Below the pieces are notes generated by a model. That model did not search any database. It saw nothing but the letters and a program-made list of their open reading frames with translations, and was not told the DNA's origin. From Xanthobacteraceae bacterium (lineage in GTDB: Bacteria; Pseudomonadota; Alphaproteobacteria; Rhizobiales; Xanthobacteraceae): 49,777 nt of DNA. The translations under genes and the position numbers were made by a program. This document shows positions 23,791 through 32,973 of this stretch, piece by piece; within the stretch, counting starts at the first letter, position 1; the number at the start of each line of letters is the position of its first letter. The stretch spans positions 1 through 49,777 of the forward strand of contig JAIESI010000028.1 of the NCBI GenBank assembly GCA_019746135.1, written 5' to 3'.

Positions 23791-23985
23791 CCCGGATGAA
23801 GCGAAGCGCAATCCGGGCCCGTCTCTCCGGTGCGCCGCCTGTCCCGGATTTCGCTTCGCTCCATCCGGGCTACAATTGCGTCAAGAAACGTCGGCTTCGT
23901 TGCTGTGCCCTCTCCTTTTGGGAGAGGGCTACGTTGACTGTGCAATTGGTGTAGCCCTCTCTTACAGGAGAGCGCACAACGACAA
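23787..23985. repeat. Two hairpin repeats after the tctC fragment
   Basis: GTAGCCCGG (23787-23795) and CCGGGCTAC (23865-23873) are the arms of a long palindrome with inner arms AAGCGAAGCG and CGCTTCGCT. A second hairpin, GCCCTCTCC and GGAGAGGGC, is at 23907-23929, with a further related arm at about 23952-23975. These may end transcription of the convergent genes. Confidence 0.6.
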
Positions 23986-24046
23986 GCGCTTCGGCGCGCT
24001 GATGCAGTTAGGTCGGGTGGCGCTGTCCGCGCCGCGGATGGCGGGA

Positions 24047-24826
24047 TCAAACCTGCCGCTCGACCATCTTCTTCTTGATCTCGGCGATGGACTTCGCCGG
24101 ATTGAGCCCCTTCGGGCAGGCCTTCGAGCAGTTCAGGATGGTGTGGCAGCGGTAGAGCCGGAACGGGTCTTCCAGGTTGTCGAGCCGCGCGCCGGTCGCC
24201 TCGTCGCGGCTGTCGCTGATCCAGCGGTTGGCCTGCAGCAGCGCCGCGGGGCCGAGATAGCGGTCGGAATTCCACCAGTAGCTCGGGCATGAGGTCGAGC
24301 AGCAGGCGCACAGGATGCACTCGTAGTGGCCGTCGAGCTTGAGCCGGTCCTCGTGGCTCTGCTTCCACTCCTTCTCGGGCGTCGGCGACGTGGTCTGCAG
24401 CCACGGCTCGATCGAGGCGTATTGCGCGTAGAAGTTCGTCAGGTCCGGCACCAGGTCCTTGACCACCGGCTGGTGCGGCAGCGGATAGACCTTGATGGTG
24501 CCTTTGATCTCGTCCATGCCCTTGGTGCACGCGAGCGTGTTGGTGCCGTCGATGTTCATGGCGCAGGAGCCGCACACGCCTTCGCGGCACGAGCGGCGGA
24601 AGGTCAGCGTCGGGTCGATCTTGTTCTTGATCCAGATCAGCGCGTCGAGAACCATCGGTGCGCAGTCGTCGCGGTCGACGAAGTAGGTGTCCATGCGCGG
24701 GTTGGCGCTGTCGTCCGGGTTCCAGCGATAGATGCGGAACGGGGTGACGTTGCGCGCGCCGCTCGGCCGCTGCCACGTCTTGCCCTCGGTGATCTTGGAG
24801 TTCTGCGGAAGATTGAGCTGGACCAT
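24047..24826 (-). CDS. sdhB: Succinate dehydrogenase iron-sulfur subunit
   Basis: 260 residues from the ATG at 24826. It carries the electron path from FAD to quinone in complex II (TCA cycle and respiratory chain). The [2Fe-2S] ligands are in [16 protein letters not shown] plus LACTKG. The [4Fe-4S] and [3Fe-4S] ligands are in [35 protein letters not shown]. All expected cysteines are present. It is the last gene of sdhCDAB, 32 bp after sdhA. Confidence 0.97.
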   Translation of the reverse strand: MVQLNLPQNSKITEGKTWQRPSGARNVTPFRIYRWNPDDSANPRMDTYFVDRDDCAPMVLDALIWIKNKIDPTLTFRRSCREGVCGSCAMNIDGTNTLACTKGMDEIKGTIKVYPLPHQPVVKDLVPDLTNFYAQYASIEPWLQTTSPTPEKEWKQSHEDRLKLDGHYECILCACCSTSCPSYWWNSDRYLGPAALLQANRWISDSRDEATGARLDNLEDPFRLYRCHTILNCSKACPKGLNPAKSIAEIKKKMVERQV

Positions 24827-24858
24827 TTCAGGAAACTCGCGATCGGATCGTTCGATGC

Positions 24859-26691
24859 TCAGTACACGCGAGCCTTCGGCTCGATGTAGGAGACGTCGTT
24901 GGTGAGCGTGTAGGTGTGGACCGGGCGGTAATCGATGGTCACCTTGCCCTTTTCGTCCATCCACGACAGCGTGTGCTTCATCCAGTCCTTGTCGTCGCGG
25001 TCCGGATAGTCCTCGCGCGCATGCGCGCCGCGGCTTTCGGTGCGGTTGAGCGCCGAGTCCATGGTCACGACCGCCTGGACGATCAGGTTGTCGAACTCGA
25101 GCGACTCGACCAGGTCCGAATTCCAGATCAGCGAACGGTCGGTGACGCGGATGTCGCCGGCGGCGTCATAGGCCTCGTGAATGAGCTTGTGGCCCTCCTG
25201 CAGAACCTCGCCGGTGCGGAACACCGCGCAGTTGTTCTGCATCACCTTCTGCATGCGGGTGCGCAGCTCGGCGGTCGGCGTGCCGCCGCTGGCGTTGCGG
25301 ATGCGGTCGAGGCGGGCGAGCGCGCGGTCCGCCGAATCCTTCGGCAGCTCCGGCTGCTTGTCGTTGGCGGTCAGCGTGTCGGCCAGATGCAGCGCCGCGG
25401 CGCGGCCGAACACCACGAGGTCGATCAGCGAGTTCGAGCCCAGGCGGTTGGCGCCGTGCACCGAGACGCAGCCGGCTTCGCCGATCGCCATCAGGCCCGG
25501 CACGACGACGTCGTCCATGCCGTTTTTCTTGGTCAGCGCTTCGCCTTTCCAGTTCGTGGCGACGCCGCCCATGTTGTAGTGCACGGTCGGGATCACCGGG
25601 ATCGGCTCGCGGGTGAGGTCGACGCCGGCGAAGATGCGCGCGCTCTCGGTGATGCCGGGCAGCCGCTCATGCAGCACCGATGGATCAAGGTGATCGAGGT
25701 GCAGGAAGATGTGGTCCTTGCTCTTGCCGACGCCGCGGCCCTCGCGGATCTCGATCGTCATCGAGCGCGACACCACGTCGCGCGAGGCGAGGTCTTTCGC
25801 CGACGGCGCGTAGCGCTCCATGAAGCGCTCGCCCTCGGAGTTGACCAGATAGGCGCCTTCGCCGCGCGCGCCCTCGGTGATCAGGCAGCCCGCGCCGTAG
25901 ATGCCGGTCGGGTGAAACTGGACGAACTCCATGTCCTGCAGCGGCAGGCCGGCGCGCAGCACCATGGCGTTGCCGTCGCCGGTCTGGGTGTGGGCGCCGG
26001 TGCAGGACAGGTAGGCGCGGCCATAGCCGCCGGTGGCGAGGATGGTCTGCTGGGCGCGGAAGCGGTGAATCGAGCCGTCATCGAGATTGAGCGCGATGAC
26101 GCCGCGGCAGCGGCCTTCGTCGTCCATGATCAGGTCGATGGCGAAGTATTCGACGAAGAACTCGGCGGAATGCTTCAGCGCCTGGCCGTACATGGTGTGC
26201 AGCATGGCGTGGCCGGTGCGGTCGGCGGCGGCGCAGGTGCGCTGCGCGGTGCCCTTGCCGAAATGCGTGGTCATGCCGCCGAACGGGCGCTGGTAGATCT
26301 TGCCGTCTTCCTCGCGGCGCGAGAACGGCATGCCCCAGTGCTCGAGCTCGTAGACCGCCGCGGGCGCCTCGCGCACCATGTATTCGATCGCGTCCTGGTC
26401 GCCGAGCCAGTCGGCGCCCTTGACGGTGTCGTACATGTGCCAGCGCCAGTCGTCCTCGCCCATGTTGCCCAGCGCTGCGGCGATGCCGCCCTGCGCCGCG
26501 ACGGTGTGCGAGCGGGTCGGGAACACCTTGGTGATGCAGGCGGTCTTGAGGCCGGCTTCGGAGCAGCCGACCACCGCGCGAAGGCCCGAGCCGCCGGCGC
26601 CCACCACCACCACGTCGTAGCTGTGATCCTCGATCGGATAGGCCCGACCATTGGTCTTTGGCGCCGCTGCGCCGTTGCCGTTTCCAGCCAT
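24859..26691 (-). CDS. sdhA: Succinate dehydrogenase flavoprotein subunit
   Basis: 610 residues from the ATG at 26691. It oxidises succinate to fumarate with covalently bound FAD. Seen are the dinucleotide fold [13 protein letters not shown], the FAD-attachment region [17 protein letters not shown] with its histidine, the active-site [20 protein letters not shown], and the end [21 protein letters not shown]. Full length. The start lies 2 bp after the sdhD stop, so the genes are coupled. Confidence 0.97.
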   Translation of the reverse strand: MAGNGNGAAAPKTNGRAYPIEDHSYDVVVVGAGGSGLRAVVGCSEAGLKTACITKVFPTRSHTVAAQGGIAAALGNMGEDDWRWHMYDTVKGADWLGDQDAIEYMVREAPAAVYELEHWGMPFSRREEDGKIYQRPFGGMTTHFGKGTAQRTCAAADRTGHAMLHTMYGQALKHSAEFFVEYFAIDLIMDDEGRCRGVIALNLDDGSIHRFRAQQTILATGGYGRAYLSCTGAHTQTGDGNAMVLRAGLPLQDMEFVQFHPTGIYGAGCLITEGARGEGAYLVNSEGERFMERYAPSAKDLASRDVVSRSMTIEIREGRGVGKSKDHIFLHLDHLDPSVLHERLPGITESARIFAGVDLTREPIPVIPTVHYNMGGVATNWKGEALTKKNGMDDVVVPGLMAIGEAGCVSVHGANRLGSNSLIDLVVFGRAAALHLADTLTANDKQPELPKDSADRALARLDRIRNASGGTPTAELRTRMQKVMQNNCAVFRTGEVLQEGHKLIHEAYDAAGDIRVTDRSLIWNSDLVESLEFDNLIVQAVVTMDSALNRTESRGAHAREDYPDRDDKDWMKHTLSWMDEKGKVTIDYRPVHTYTLTNDVSYIEPKARVY

Positions 26692-26693
26692 GA

Positions 26694-27092
26694 CTACAGT
26701 CCGAATGAGAGCTTCAGGATCGCGAACACCGCGGCAAGGCCTACGGCGCACGAGAAGAACGTATTAAGCATCAGCATGACGATCTTGGTGACCTCGTCGT
26801 GCACGTAATCCTCGATGATGACCTGCATGCCGAGCCACATGTGGTAGATGCTGCTGATCACGAACAGCAGCAGCGTCAGCGCGACGAAGCTCGATCCTAA
26901 AATCTGCGCCACCGCGGCATGGTTCCGGCCGAGGATCGACATGATGATGACGATCGCGGCGATGCTCAGCGGTACATTGGCGACCGACGTGAGCCGCTGG
27001 CGCCAGAAGTGGCCGGTGCCGTGATGCGCGGAGCCGAGATAGCGGACGCGGCCGAGCGGCGTGCGGATTGAAGTGGGGTTGTGCTCGCTCAT
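26694..27092 (-). CDS. sdhD: Succinate dehydrogenase membrane anchor subunit D
   Basis: 132 residues from the ATG at 27092, which overlaps the sdhC stop (ATGA). Three helices: about 35-58, 65-88 and 103-128. The haem-ligand region is [20 protein letters not shown], typical of alphaproteobacterial SdhD. It forms the haem b and quinone site with SdhC. Confidence 0.94.
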   Translation of the reverse strand: MSEHNPTSIRTPLGRVRYLGSAHHGTGHFWRQRLTSVANVPLSIAAIVIIMSILGRNHAAVAQILGSSFVALTLLLFVISSIYHMWLGMQVIIEDYVHDEVTKIVMLMLNTFFSCAVGLAAVFAILKLSFGL

Positions 27093-27505
27093 CGGATGCC
27101 GCCCATGATCATGTAGCCGAGGAACCAGAGCACGACGGTGAGCGCGATCGAGCCCGCCAGCGTTGCAGCGGTCAGCCACTCGCGTTCCGCGGGCCCGAGG
27201 CCGTAGCCCAGGTCCCAGATCAGGTGCTTGATGCCGCCGAGTGCGTGGTGGATCAGCGCCCAGGTGTAGCCGAACAGGATCAGCCGCCCGAGCAGCGACT
27301 CCATGAACCATTGCAGCGTCGCGTAGGCATTGGGTCCTGCAGCGGCTGCGATCAGCCACCACACCAGCAAAAGCGTTCCGAAATAGAGGGCTCCGCCGGT
27401 GATCCGATGGACGATGGACATCACCATCGTCAGCGTCGGCTTGTAGATTTGCAGGTGCGGCGAGAGGGGGCGGTTTCTTAGACGTGGGGCCTTTGCCTCA
27501 GCCAT
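27089..27505 (-). CDS. sdhC: Succinate dehydrogenase cytochrome b556 subunit C
   Basis: 138 residues and three helices. The signature RPLSPHLQIYKPTLTMVMSIVHRITG is the classic SdhC N-terminus, and the haem-ligand histidine lies in HHALGGIKHLIWDLG. First gene of the sdhCDAB operon. The 237-bp gap to the divergent LysR gene must hold the promoters of both. Confidence 0.95.
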   Translation of the reverse strand: MAEAKAPRLRNRPLSPHLQIYKPTLTMVMSIVHRITGGALYFGTLLLVWWLIAAAAGPNAYATLQWFMESLLGRLILFGYTWALIHHALGGIKHLIWDLGYGLGPAEREWLTAATLAGSIALTVVLWFLGYMIMGGIR

Positions 27506-27742
27506 AACTTCTCACTCCAGGCGGTAACTCTGTCCGCTTTAGAAGCGTTCCTAGCGGAAGGCCGCGGGTGCCGCAACGCTCGGCGGCGGAATTCCGCGCT
27601 ATCCCAAGCGCTTGCAGGTTGCAGCCCAGCTTATCGCGCGCTCAGGCCTTCACTTCGCTATGAGCGAAAGATAAGCTATTGTAAAATGCTTCAGAATTAG
27701 CATTTTTCAAAGCCTGCCTTCGCGGAATACGAAGGAGCGCCG

Positions 27743-28630
27743 ATGCGCTTCGATCTCACCGACCTCAGCCTGTTCCGTCATGTCGTGGAGGCGGGCAGCA
27801 TCACCCACGGCGCAGAGCGCGCCCATCTGGCGCTCGCCGCGGCCTCCACCCGCATCCGCAACATGGAGGATGCGCTCGGCGCGCCGCTGCTGATCCGTGC
27901 GCGGCAGGGCGTGACGCCGACCCAGGCCGGGCGCACGCTGCTGCAGCACGCCCGGACCATGCTGGAGCAGGCCGAACGGCTGCGCGAGGACCTTGGCGCC
28001 TATGCCGGCGGGGCGGCCGGGCAGGTGCGGGTGCTGTCCAACACCAACGCCACCGAATTCCTGCCCGAGGCGCTGAGCGCGTTCCTGGCCGCCCATCCGC
28101 ACGTCAGCGTCGATATCGAGGAAAGATTGAGCGACGAGATCGTCGGCCTGATCGCGGAGGGTGTCGGCGACATCGGCATCGTTGCCGGCACCGTGGATGC
28201 GGGCCGGCTCACCACCTATCCGTTTCGCAGCGACCGCTTCGTGCTGGTGGTCGGCCGCGATCACCCGCTGGCCAAGAAAGCCAAGATCGGTTTCGCCGAG
28301 GTGCTGAACCTCGATTTCGTCGGCCTCGACCGCGCCAGCGCCATCCAGCGATTTCTCGGCGGCAAGGCCGCGAGCATTGGCCGGCCGCTGAAGCTGCGCG
28401 TGCAGATGCGCAGCTTCGATGCGGTCTGCCGGCTGGCCGAGTGCAATGTCGGCGTCGGCGTGGTGCCGGCCAGCACGGTGCGGCGCGCGGCCAAGACCAT
28501 GGCGATCAAGGCGGTCGATCTCACCGACCCCTGGGCGTTGCGCGAGCTCACCATATGTCTTCGCGACTTCGATGCGCTGCCGCCGTTTGCCCGCCAGTTG
28601 GTGGAGCACATGCGGGCCGACCTGCATTAG
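27743..28630 (+). CDS. LysR-family transcriptional regulator
   Basis: 295 residues. The winged helix-turn-helix is at about 3-62 (LFRHVVEAGSITHGAERAHLALAAASTRIRNMEDALGAPLL), and the substrate-binding domain follows from 90 (QVRVLSNTNATEFLPEALSAFLAAHP). The ATG at 27743 has GAAGGAGC upstream. It is divergent from sdhCDAB, so it may control sdh or itself. The upstream AT-rich stretch CTATTGTAAAATGC near 27675-27690 could include a -10 element. Confidence 0.9.
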   Translation: MRFDLTDLSLFRHVVEAGSITHGAERAHLALAAASTRIRNMEDALGAPLLIRARQGVTPTQAGRTLLQHARTMLEQAERLREDLGAYAGGAAGQVRVLSNTNATEFLPEALSAFLAAHPHVSVDIEERLSDEIVGLIAEGVGDIGIVAGTVDAGRLTTYPFRSDRFVLVVGRDHPLAKKAKIGFAEVLNLDFVGLDRASAIQRFLGGKAASIGRPLKLRVQMRSFDAVCRLAECNVGVGVVPASTVRRAAKTMAIKAVDLTDPWALRELTICLRDFDALPPFARQLVEHMRADLH

Positions 28631-28702
28631 CTCCATCCTTGCGTGGAACCGGTTTCAGGACTATGCGTTTTCTTTCGGGGCGGTGCGCCACGGAGGGAAA
28701 TC

Positions 28703-29233
28703 ATGCGTATTCGCGAACGGACGGCCACGGCCGCCGCGGCCGCTTTTCTGGTCGCCCTGTTTGCCGCTCCGGCGTCGGCGGAGCTGGCCAACGCGCAGTT
28801 GAAGGATGGCAGCGGCAAAGTGCTGGGTGATGCCGACCTGGCGCAGACCCAGAACGGCGTCCTGATCAAGCTCCAGCTCAAGGGCATTCCGCCCGGCGAG
28901 CACGCGTTTCACATCCATGCGGTTGGCAAGTGCGAGCCGCCGTTCGATTCCGCCGGCCCGCATTTCAATCCGGGCGGCCACAAGCATGGGATGTTGTCCG
29001 GCCCGGGACACGCCGGCGACATGCCGAACCTGTACGTGCCGCAGAGTGGCGACCTTTCGGTCGAGGTGCTCAACACGGCGGTCACGCTGGAGAAGGGCAA
29101 GCTGAATTCGCTGCTCGACAATGACGGCTCGTCGCTGATCATCCACGCGCAGGCCGACGACTACAAAACCGATCCGACCGGCAATGCCGGCGGACGTATC
29201 GCTTGCGGTGTGATCCAGCCAAGCGGCCGATGA
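28703..29233 (+). CDS. sodC: Cu/Zn superoxide dismutase, periplasmic
   Basis: 176 residues from the ATG at 28703, which has GGAGGGAAATC upstream. Signal peptide to about residue 27 (ASA-EL). Copper ligands are in HAFHIHAVGKC, GPHFNPGG and IIHAQADD. Zinc ligands include HKHGM/HAGDMPN and the Asp there. The disulfide cysteines are GKC and IACGVI. The C-terminal GNAGGRIACGVI is the family signature. It turns superoxide into hydrogen peroxide in the periplasm. Confidence 0.95.
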   Translation: MRIRERTATAAAAAFLVALFAAPASAELANAQLKDGSGKVLGDADLAQTQNGVLIKLQLKGIPPGEHAFHIHAVGKCEPPFDSAGPHFNPGGHKHGMLSGPGHAGDMPNLYVPQSGDLSVEVLNTAVTLEKGKLNSLLDNDGSSLIIHAQADDYKTDPTGNAGGRIACGVIQPSGR

Positions 29234-29433
29234 TCGGCGGCTCACCGGCCAAGGAAAAAAGTCGACAGCACGCCAGCTTCTCTCGGACTTGTCCGGCCGA
29301 CGCGATGGGCCGCAGCGCCGTCCGTCAGGGAATCGGTTTTCTGGATTGCTTCTCGCCCTGAAGGGCCCGCGCGAGGGATGGCGGGTTCTATCCCTGCCGG
29401 GTGGGGCATTCCCTGCGCACTGATTTTGTGGGG

Positions 29434-29478
29434 TTGACTTTCTTTCCATAGGAATTTATGTGTGTTCTGCTTTTGTTC
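29434..29478 (+). promoter_or_regulatory. Promoter-like site with GTTC-N7-GTTC (alphaproteobacterial LexA) box
   Basis: TTGACT (29434-29439), a 17-bp spacer, then TATGTG (29457-29462) as a weak -10. Directly after it, GTTC (29464-29467), seven bases, and GTTC (29475-29478) match the alphaproteobacterial LexA operator pattern. No intact gene follows on the plus strand; an inverted-repeat structure does (29550-29702). Confidence 0.5.
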
Positions 29479-29549
29479 TAGCCAAGGTGCCGTCGATCGC
29501 GGTCGCCGAAGCGGGGCAAGGGTGCGGTGCCCGACAATGGCATCGCGTT

Positions 29550-29702
29550 GGAGCGCCGGGAGGCGCCGGGCCCTACGTCACTGGGCCAGCGCGCCCGAAG
29601 CGGCAACCCCTGGTAACAGGGGACCTGCCGTGGCGCGCGGCGGACCCCGGATTTGGGTTCGCCAACCGGCGGCGATCCGCCGGTGGCGCCTCCCGGCGCT
29701 CC
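29550..29702. repeat. Structured inverted-repeat element (possible RNA)
   Basis: An 18-base arm GGAGCGCCGGGAGGCGCC (29550-29567) and its perfect complement at 29685-29702 enclose 117 bases. The enclosed part has its own hairpins: CCCCTGGTAACAGGGG, and ACCGGCGG-CGAT-CCGCCGGT. This gives a multi-branched fold. It lies downstream of the site at 29434-29478. Confidence 0.6.
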
Positions 29703-29831
29703 ATCGCCTCTTTCGAGAGGGACGGAAAAAAGGGAACACGGGCCGGCCCGGGCGCCCGAGACCAAAGCCAGGGATCGCGAAGTCATGAGCAAATGCGAAC
29801 GGAGCGGGCGGTGCTTTCCCTTCCCGCGAGG

Positions 29832-29940
29832 GGAGGGCAATTGCAGTTGATGAATGTAAGGCGAGCACGGCCTCTCGCTCCCTCCCCCTTTCAGGGGGAG
29901 GGAGTTCACCACCCGTGTTGCTCGATATGCGATTGCCCTG
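29832..29940. mobile_element. 109-bp MITE-like element with 9-bp target duplication
   Basis: The ends GGAGGGCAATTGCA and TGCGATTGCCCTG are inverted repeats with one mismatch in the central 12 bases. CCCGCGAGG lies on both sides (29823-29831 and 29941-29949), a perfect 9-bp direct repeat. The centre is a CTCCCTCCCCCTTTCAGGGGGAGGGAG palindrome. It has no coding capacity. An expanded relative is at 17155-17458. Confidence 0.75.
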
Positions 29941-30121
29941 CCCGCGAGGTGAGCGTGGCCGCCATCAGCGCGTTTACGCGCGTCTTCGACGCGCTATGGC
30001 GGTCGGGTGGGGAGATGCCAGCGTGTCACTCCGACATCTCCCCACCCGTCGCCTTCGGCGACTCCCTCCCCATAGCCCGTCGAAGACGGGCGTCACCGCC
30101 CTTGTGGCGGGGAGGGATGGC

Positions 30122-31171
30122 TCAGTGCGGGATCAGCGCCCAGTAGTCGAGATCGAGCAGCACCGACGGATCGTAGTCATCCCCGGCCCTGTACGGAAAA
30201 TCTGCACAGGGCCGGTCTTTCGTCGCCACGGTGCGGATCCGCAACGCTCCGACGTCGCTGCGTCCCGGCAGCTCGCTTTTCGCCAGCACCTCCGACCATG
30301 CGAACACGGTCGCGCCGGCAAACAGCGGCGCGACGTGCCGCCCGCCGTTGATCGCCGCGATATGAAAGGCGTTGCCCAGACCGTTGAACGAGATCGCCCG
30401 CGCCAGCGAGATCACGTGGCCGCCGTAGATCAGCCGCCGGCCGAACCGGCTCTGCGCCGCCGAGAACTGGTCGAAATGAATGCGCGCGGTGTTCTGATAA
30501 AGCCGCGTCGCGGTCTGGTGCTCGGCCTCCTCGACGGTGATGCCGTCGACGTGGTCGACCTTTTCGCCGATCTCGTAGTCGCCGAAGCGATAGGGGCTGC
30601 CCGACAGCGCCAGGTCGTAGGCGCCGGCATCGAGCGTCGGGCAGCCGTCGCCGAGCAATCGCGGCTCGACCGCGGCCGGCAGCCGCGGCACGTGATCGCC
30701 CGGTGCGGGCGCGGCCTCGTCGCGCTTTCGCACCATCACCCAGCGCACGTATTCGAGCACCGCGGTGCCGTCCTGCCGGGTGCCGCGGGTTCGTACGTAG
30801 ACGATGCCGGTCTTGCGGTTGGCGTTTTCTTTCAGCCCGATCACCTCCGAGGTCGCGGCGAGCGTGTCGCCGGGATAGACCGGGGCAAGGAACTGCATGC
30901 CGGCATAGCCGAGATTGGCGACGGCGTTGAGCGAGACATCCGGCACCGTCTTGCCGAACACCACGTGAAACACCAGCAGGTCGTCGAGCGGCGCGACGGG
31001 ATAGCCGATCGCCTTGGCGAACGCGTCGGAGGACTGCACCGCAAAGCGTGCGCCGAACAGCCCGGTGTAGAGCGCCACGTCGCCCGTGGTCATCGTCCGC
31101 GGCGTCGCGTGACGGATGATCTGGCCGAGACGGAAGTCCTCGAAGAAATTGCCGGCGCTGGTCTTGGTCAT
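30122..31171 (-). CDS. MaoC-type double-hotdog hydratase, mesaconyl-CoA hydratase-like
   Basis: 349 residues with two hotdog halves. The first holds FEDFRLGQIIRHATPRTMTTGDVALYTGLFG, and the second holds the hydratase motif RIHFDQFSAAQSRFGRRLIYGGHVISLA (Asp/His pair). Length and both motifs match beta-methylmalyl-CoA dehydratase (mesaconyl-CoA hydratase) of the ethylmalonyl-CoA pathway and related acyl-CoA hydratases. No other gene of that pathway lies nearby, so the substrate is tentative. Divergent from the cytochrome b gene at 31364. Confidence 0.8.
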   Translation of the reverse strand: MTKTSAGNFFEDFRLGQIIRHATPRTMTTGDVALYTGLFGARFAVQSSDAFAKAIGYPVAPLDDLLVFHVVFGKTVPDVSLNAVANLGYAGMQFLAPVYPGDTLAATSEVIGLKENANRKTGIVYVRTRGTRQDGTAVLEYVRWVMVRKRDEAAPAPGDHVPRLPAAVEPRLLGDGCPTLDAGAYDLALSGSPYRFGDYEIGEKVDHVDGITVEEAEHQTATRLYQNTARIHFDQFSAAQSRFGRRLIYGGHVISLARAISFNGLGNAFHIAAINGGRHVAPLFAGATVFAWSEVLAKSELPGRSDVGALRIRTVATKDRPCADFPYRAGDDYDPSVLLDLDYWALIPH

Positions 31172-31363
31172 GGATTCGTACCTTGGAACGACTGCATCCC
31201 GGCCGTTTCCTTATAGCCAGTTTCCGTCCGTCACAAAATTGTGAGACGGAAAGCGGCATCCCTGCCGCAACGGGCGGCGGTATCGCATATGACTTGTGAC
31301 GGGAAATCCGGGCCGGTTCGCGTTATCATTACGTCGGCCCAGCGTCAGCTTGCCGGATATCGC

Positions 31364-31987
31364 ATGACCAGCGTCAGCACCTTGTCGGCTTCCGAGCGCG
31401 CGTCCCTCGTGATCCATCCCGCATGGGTCCGCATCACGCACTGGATCAACGCGCTCGCCATGCTGGTGATGATCGGCTCGGGCTGGGAGATCTATAATGC
31501 CTCGCCGCTGTTCGGTTTCAGCTTTCCGCGATCGATCACGCTCGGCGGCTGGCTCGCCGGGGCCTTGCTCTGGCACTTCGCGGCGATGTGGGTGCTGGCG
31601 GTCAACGGCCTCGTCTATATCGTGCTGGGCATCCTGACCGGCCGCTTCCGGCGCAAGCTTCTGCCGATCCGCCCCGGCGACGTCGTCGCCGACATGAGGG
31701 CCGCGCTCACCTTCAGGCTCTCGCATGACGACATCTCGGTCTACAATGCGGTGCAGCGGCTGTTGTACGCCGGCGTGATCCTCGCCGGCATCGTCATCGT
31801 GCTGTCGGGGCTCTCGATCTGGAAGCCGATCCAGTTGCAGGAGCTGACCGCGCTGTTCGGCGGCTATGACGCGGCGCGCTACGTGCACTTCTTTGCGATG
31901 GCCGCCATCGTCGGCTTTCTCGTCGTGCACGTGCTGCTGGCGCTGATCGTGCCGAAAAGCCTCAAGGCGATGGTGACGGGGCGCTAG
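31364..31987 (+). CDS. Cytochrome b/b6-type membrane protein
   Basis: 207 residues from the ATG at 31364. Four to five helices with haem histidines in IHPAWVRITHWINALAM, LWHFAAMWV and RYVHFFAMAAIVGFLVVHV. It carries electrons to the molybdenum enzyme encoded next (32153), in the same direction and with only repeats between. The pair is analogous to MsrQ-MsrP or similar quinone-linked oxidoreductases. Confidence 0.85.
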   Translation: MTSVSTLSASERASLVIHPAWVRITHWINALAMLVMIGSGWEIYNASPLFGFSFPRSITLGGWLAGALLWHFAAMWVLAVNGLVYIVLGILTGRFRRKLLPIRPGDVVADMRAALTFRLSHDDISVYNAVQRLLYAGVILAGIVIVLSGLSIWKPIQLQELTALFGGYDAARYVHFFAMAAIVGFLVVHVLLALIVPKSLKAMVTGR

Positions 31988-31993
31988 GAGAGA

Positions 31994-32121
31994 GCATGAT
32001 CCCGAAAAGTGTGAAGCGGTTTTCGGACAAGGTCATGCTCGACGCTAGGAGCATGATCCCGAAAAAGCCTGCCCCGGACTTGATCCGGGGTGTGAAGCGG
32101 TTTTCGGACAAGATCATGCTC
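31994..32121. repeat. Two tandem palindromic repeats
   Basis: A short copy (31994-32040) and a long copy (32048-32121) share GCATGATCCCGAAAA and GTGAAGCGGTTTTCGGACAA. The long copy has an extra CCCCGGACTTGATCCGGGG hairpin. Its 32055-32121 part is identical to 13145-13211. Confidence 0.85.
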
Positions 32122-32152
32122 GGATGCTAGGAGCGGGCCAAAGGAGCGAACG

Positions 32153-32929
32153 ATGCCGCGCAAGCGCAGAATCATCCCGGGCGTCGATCAGAAGCTGCTG
32201 ATCAAGGATGCGGCCAGGCTCCTGCCCGATCCGGCGCGGCGGCTGTTCCTGCGCGGCGGCCTGAGCGTCGGCGCGCTGACGCTGCTGACCGGCTGCGACA
32301 TCATCGACAGCGACGCCGCCGAAGGCACGCTGCGCAGGATTTCCAGATTCAACGACCGGGTCCAGGCCTGGCTGTTCAATCCCAACAAGCTCGCGCCGGA
32401 ATATCCGGAGAGCGCGATCACCCGGCCGTTCCCGTTCAACGGCTATTATCCGGAGGACGAGGCGCCCGAGGTCGACGGGGCGACCTACAAGCTCGAGGTC
32501 GGCGGCCTGATCGACAACAAGGAGCCGTGGACGCTGGAGCAGCTCTATGCGCTGCCGCAGGTGTCGCAGATCACCCGCCACGTCTGCGTCGAAGGCTGGA
32601 GCGCGGTCGGCTCATGGCAGGGCGTGAAGCTGTCGGAATTTTTGCAACGGCTCGGCGCCGACACCCGCGCCAGGTATGTCTGGTTCCAGTGCGCCGAGGG
32701 CTATTCCAACACCATCGACATGGCGACCGCGCTGCATCCGCAGACGCAGCTCTCATTGAAGTTCGACAACCAGATCCTGCCGCGCAAATACGGCTTCCCG
32801 ATGAAGTGCCGCATGCCGACCAAGCTCGGCTTCAAGAACCCGAAATACATCACGGCGCTCTACGTGCAGAACAACGACGCCGGCGGCTATTGGGAAAACC
32901 AGGGCTACAACTGGCACAGCGGGTTGTAG
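32153..32929 (+). CDS. Molybdopterin-dependent oxidoreductase (sulfite-oxidase/MsrP fold)
   Basis: 258 residues. The N-terminus has a twin-arginine-like RRLFLRGGLSVGALTLLTGC with a lipobox-like end, so export by Tat as a lipoprotein is plausible. The molybdenum ligand is the Cys in TRHVCVEGWSAVGSWQGV (about residue 144), followed by LSEFLQRLG and the end GGYWENQGYNWHSGL, as in YedY/MsrP-type proteins. Substrate not known. MsrP relatives repair oxidised methionine in periplasmic proteins. The ATG at 32153 has AAAGGAGCG upstream. Confidence 0.87.
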   Translation: MPRKRRIIPGVDQKLLIKDAARLLPDPARRLFLRGGLSVGALTLLTGCDIIDSDAAEGTLRRISRFNDRVQAWLFNPNKLAPEYPESAITRPFPFNGYYPEDEAPEVDGATYKLEVGGLIDNKEPWTLEQLYALPQVSQITRHVCVEGWSAVGSWQGVKLSEFLQRLGADTRARYVWFQCAEGYSNTIDMATALHPQTQLSLKFDNQILPRKYGFPMKCRMPTKLGFKNPKYITALYVQNNDAGGYWENQGYNWHSGL

Positions 32930-32973
32930 CGGCGTTTCGCTGCCTTGGCGCGCGCTGGGACGGGGAGAGGCTC

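Larger units (their letters stand above)
29234..30121. other. 888-bp gene-free, repeat-rich region
   Basis: It holds, in order, the promoter-like/LexA-type site, a structured inverted repeat (29550-29702), a 109-bp MITE (29832-29940), a 34-base block (29967-30000) shared with 10931-10964, and a CTCCCTCCCC/GGGGAGGG palindrome (30053-30118). The open frames here lack coding character. Confidence 0.65.

Noticed and set aside
24916-26808. A 630-codon open frame antisense to sdhA
   Set aside because: It mirrors sdhA on the other strand, is rich in Arg, Ala, His and Val as expected from antisense GC-rich codons, and has no domain. sdhA itself is beyond doubt.
29460-29912. Several open frames in the repeat-rich gap
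   Set aside because: They run through inverted repeats and the MITE in all frames and have repeat-type composition.
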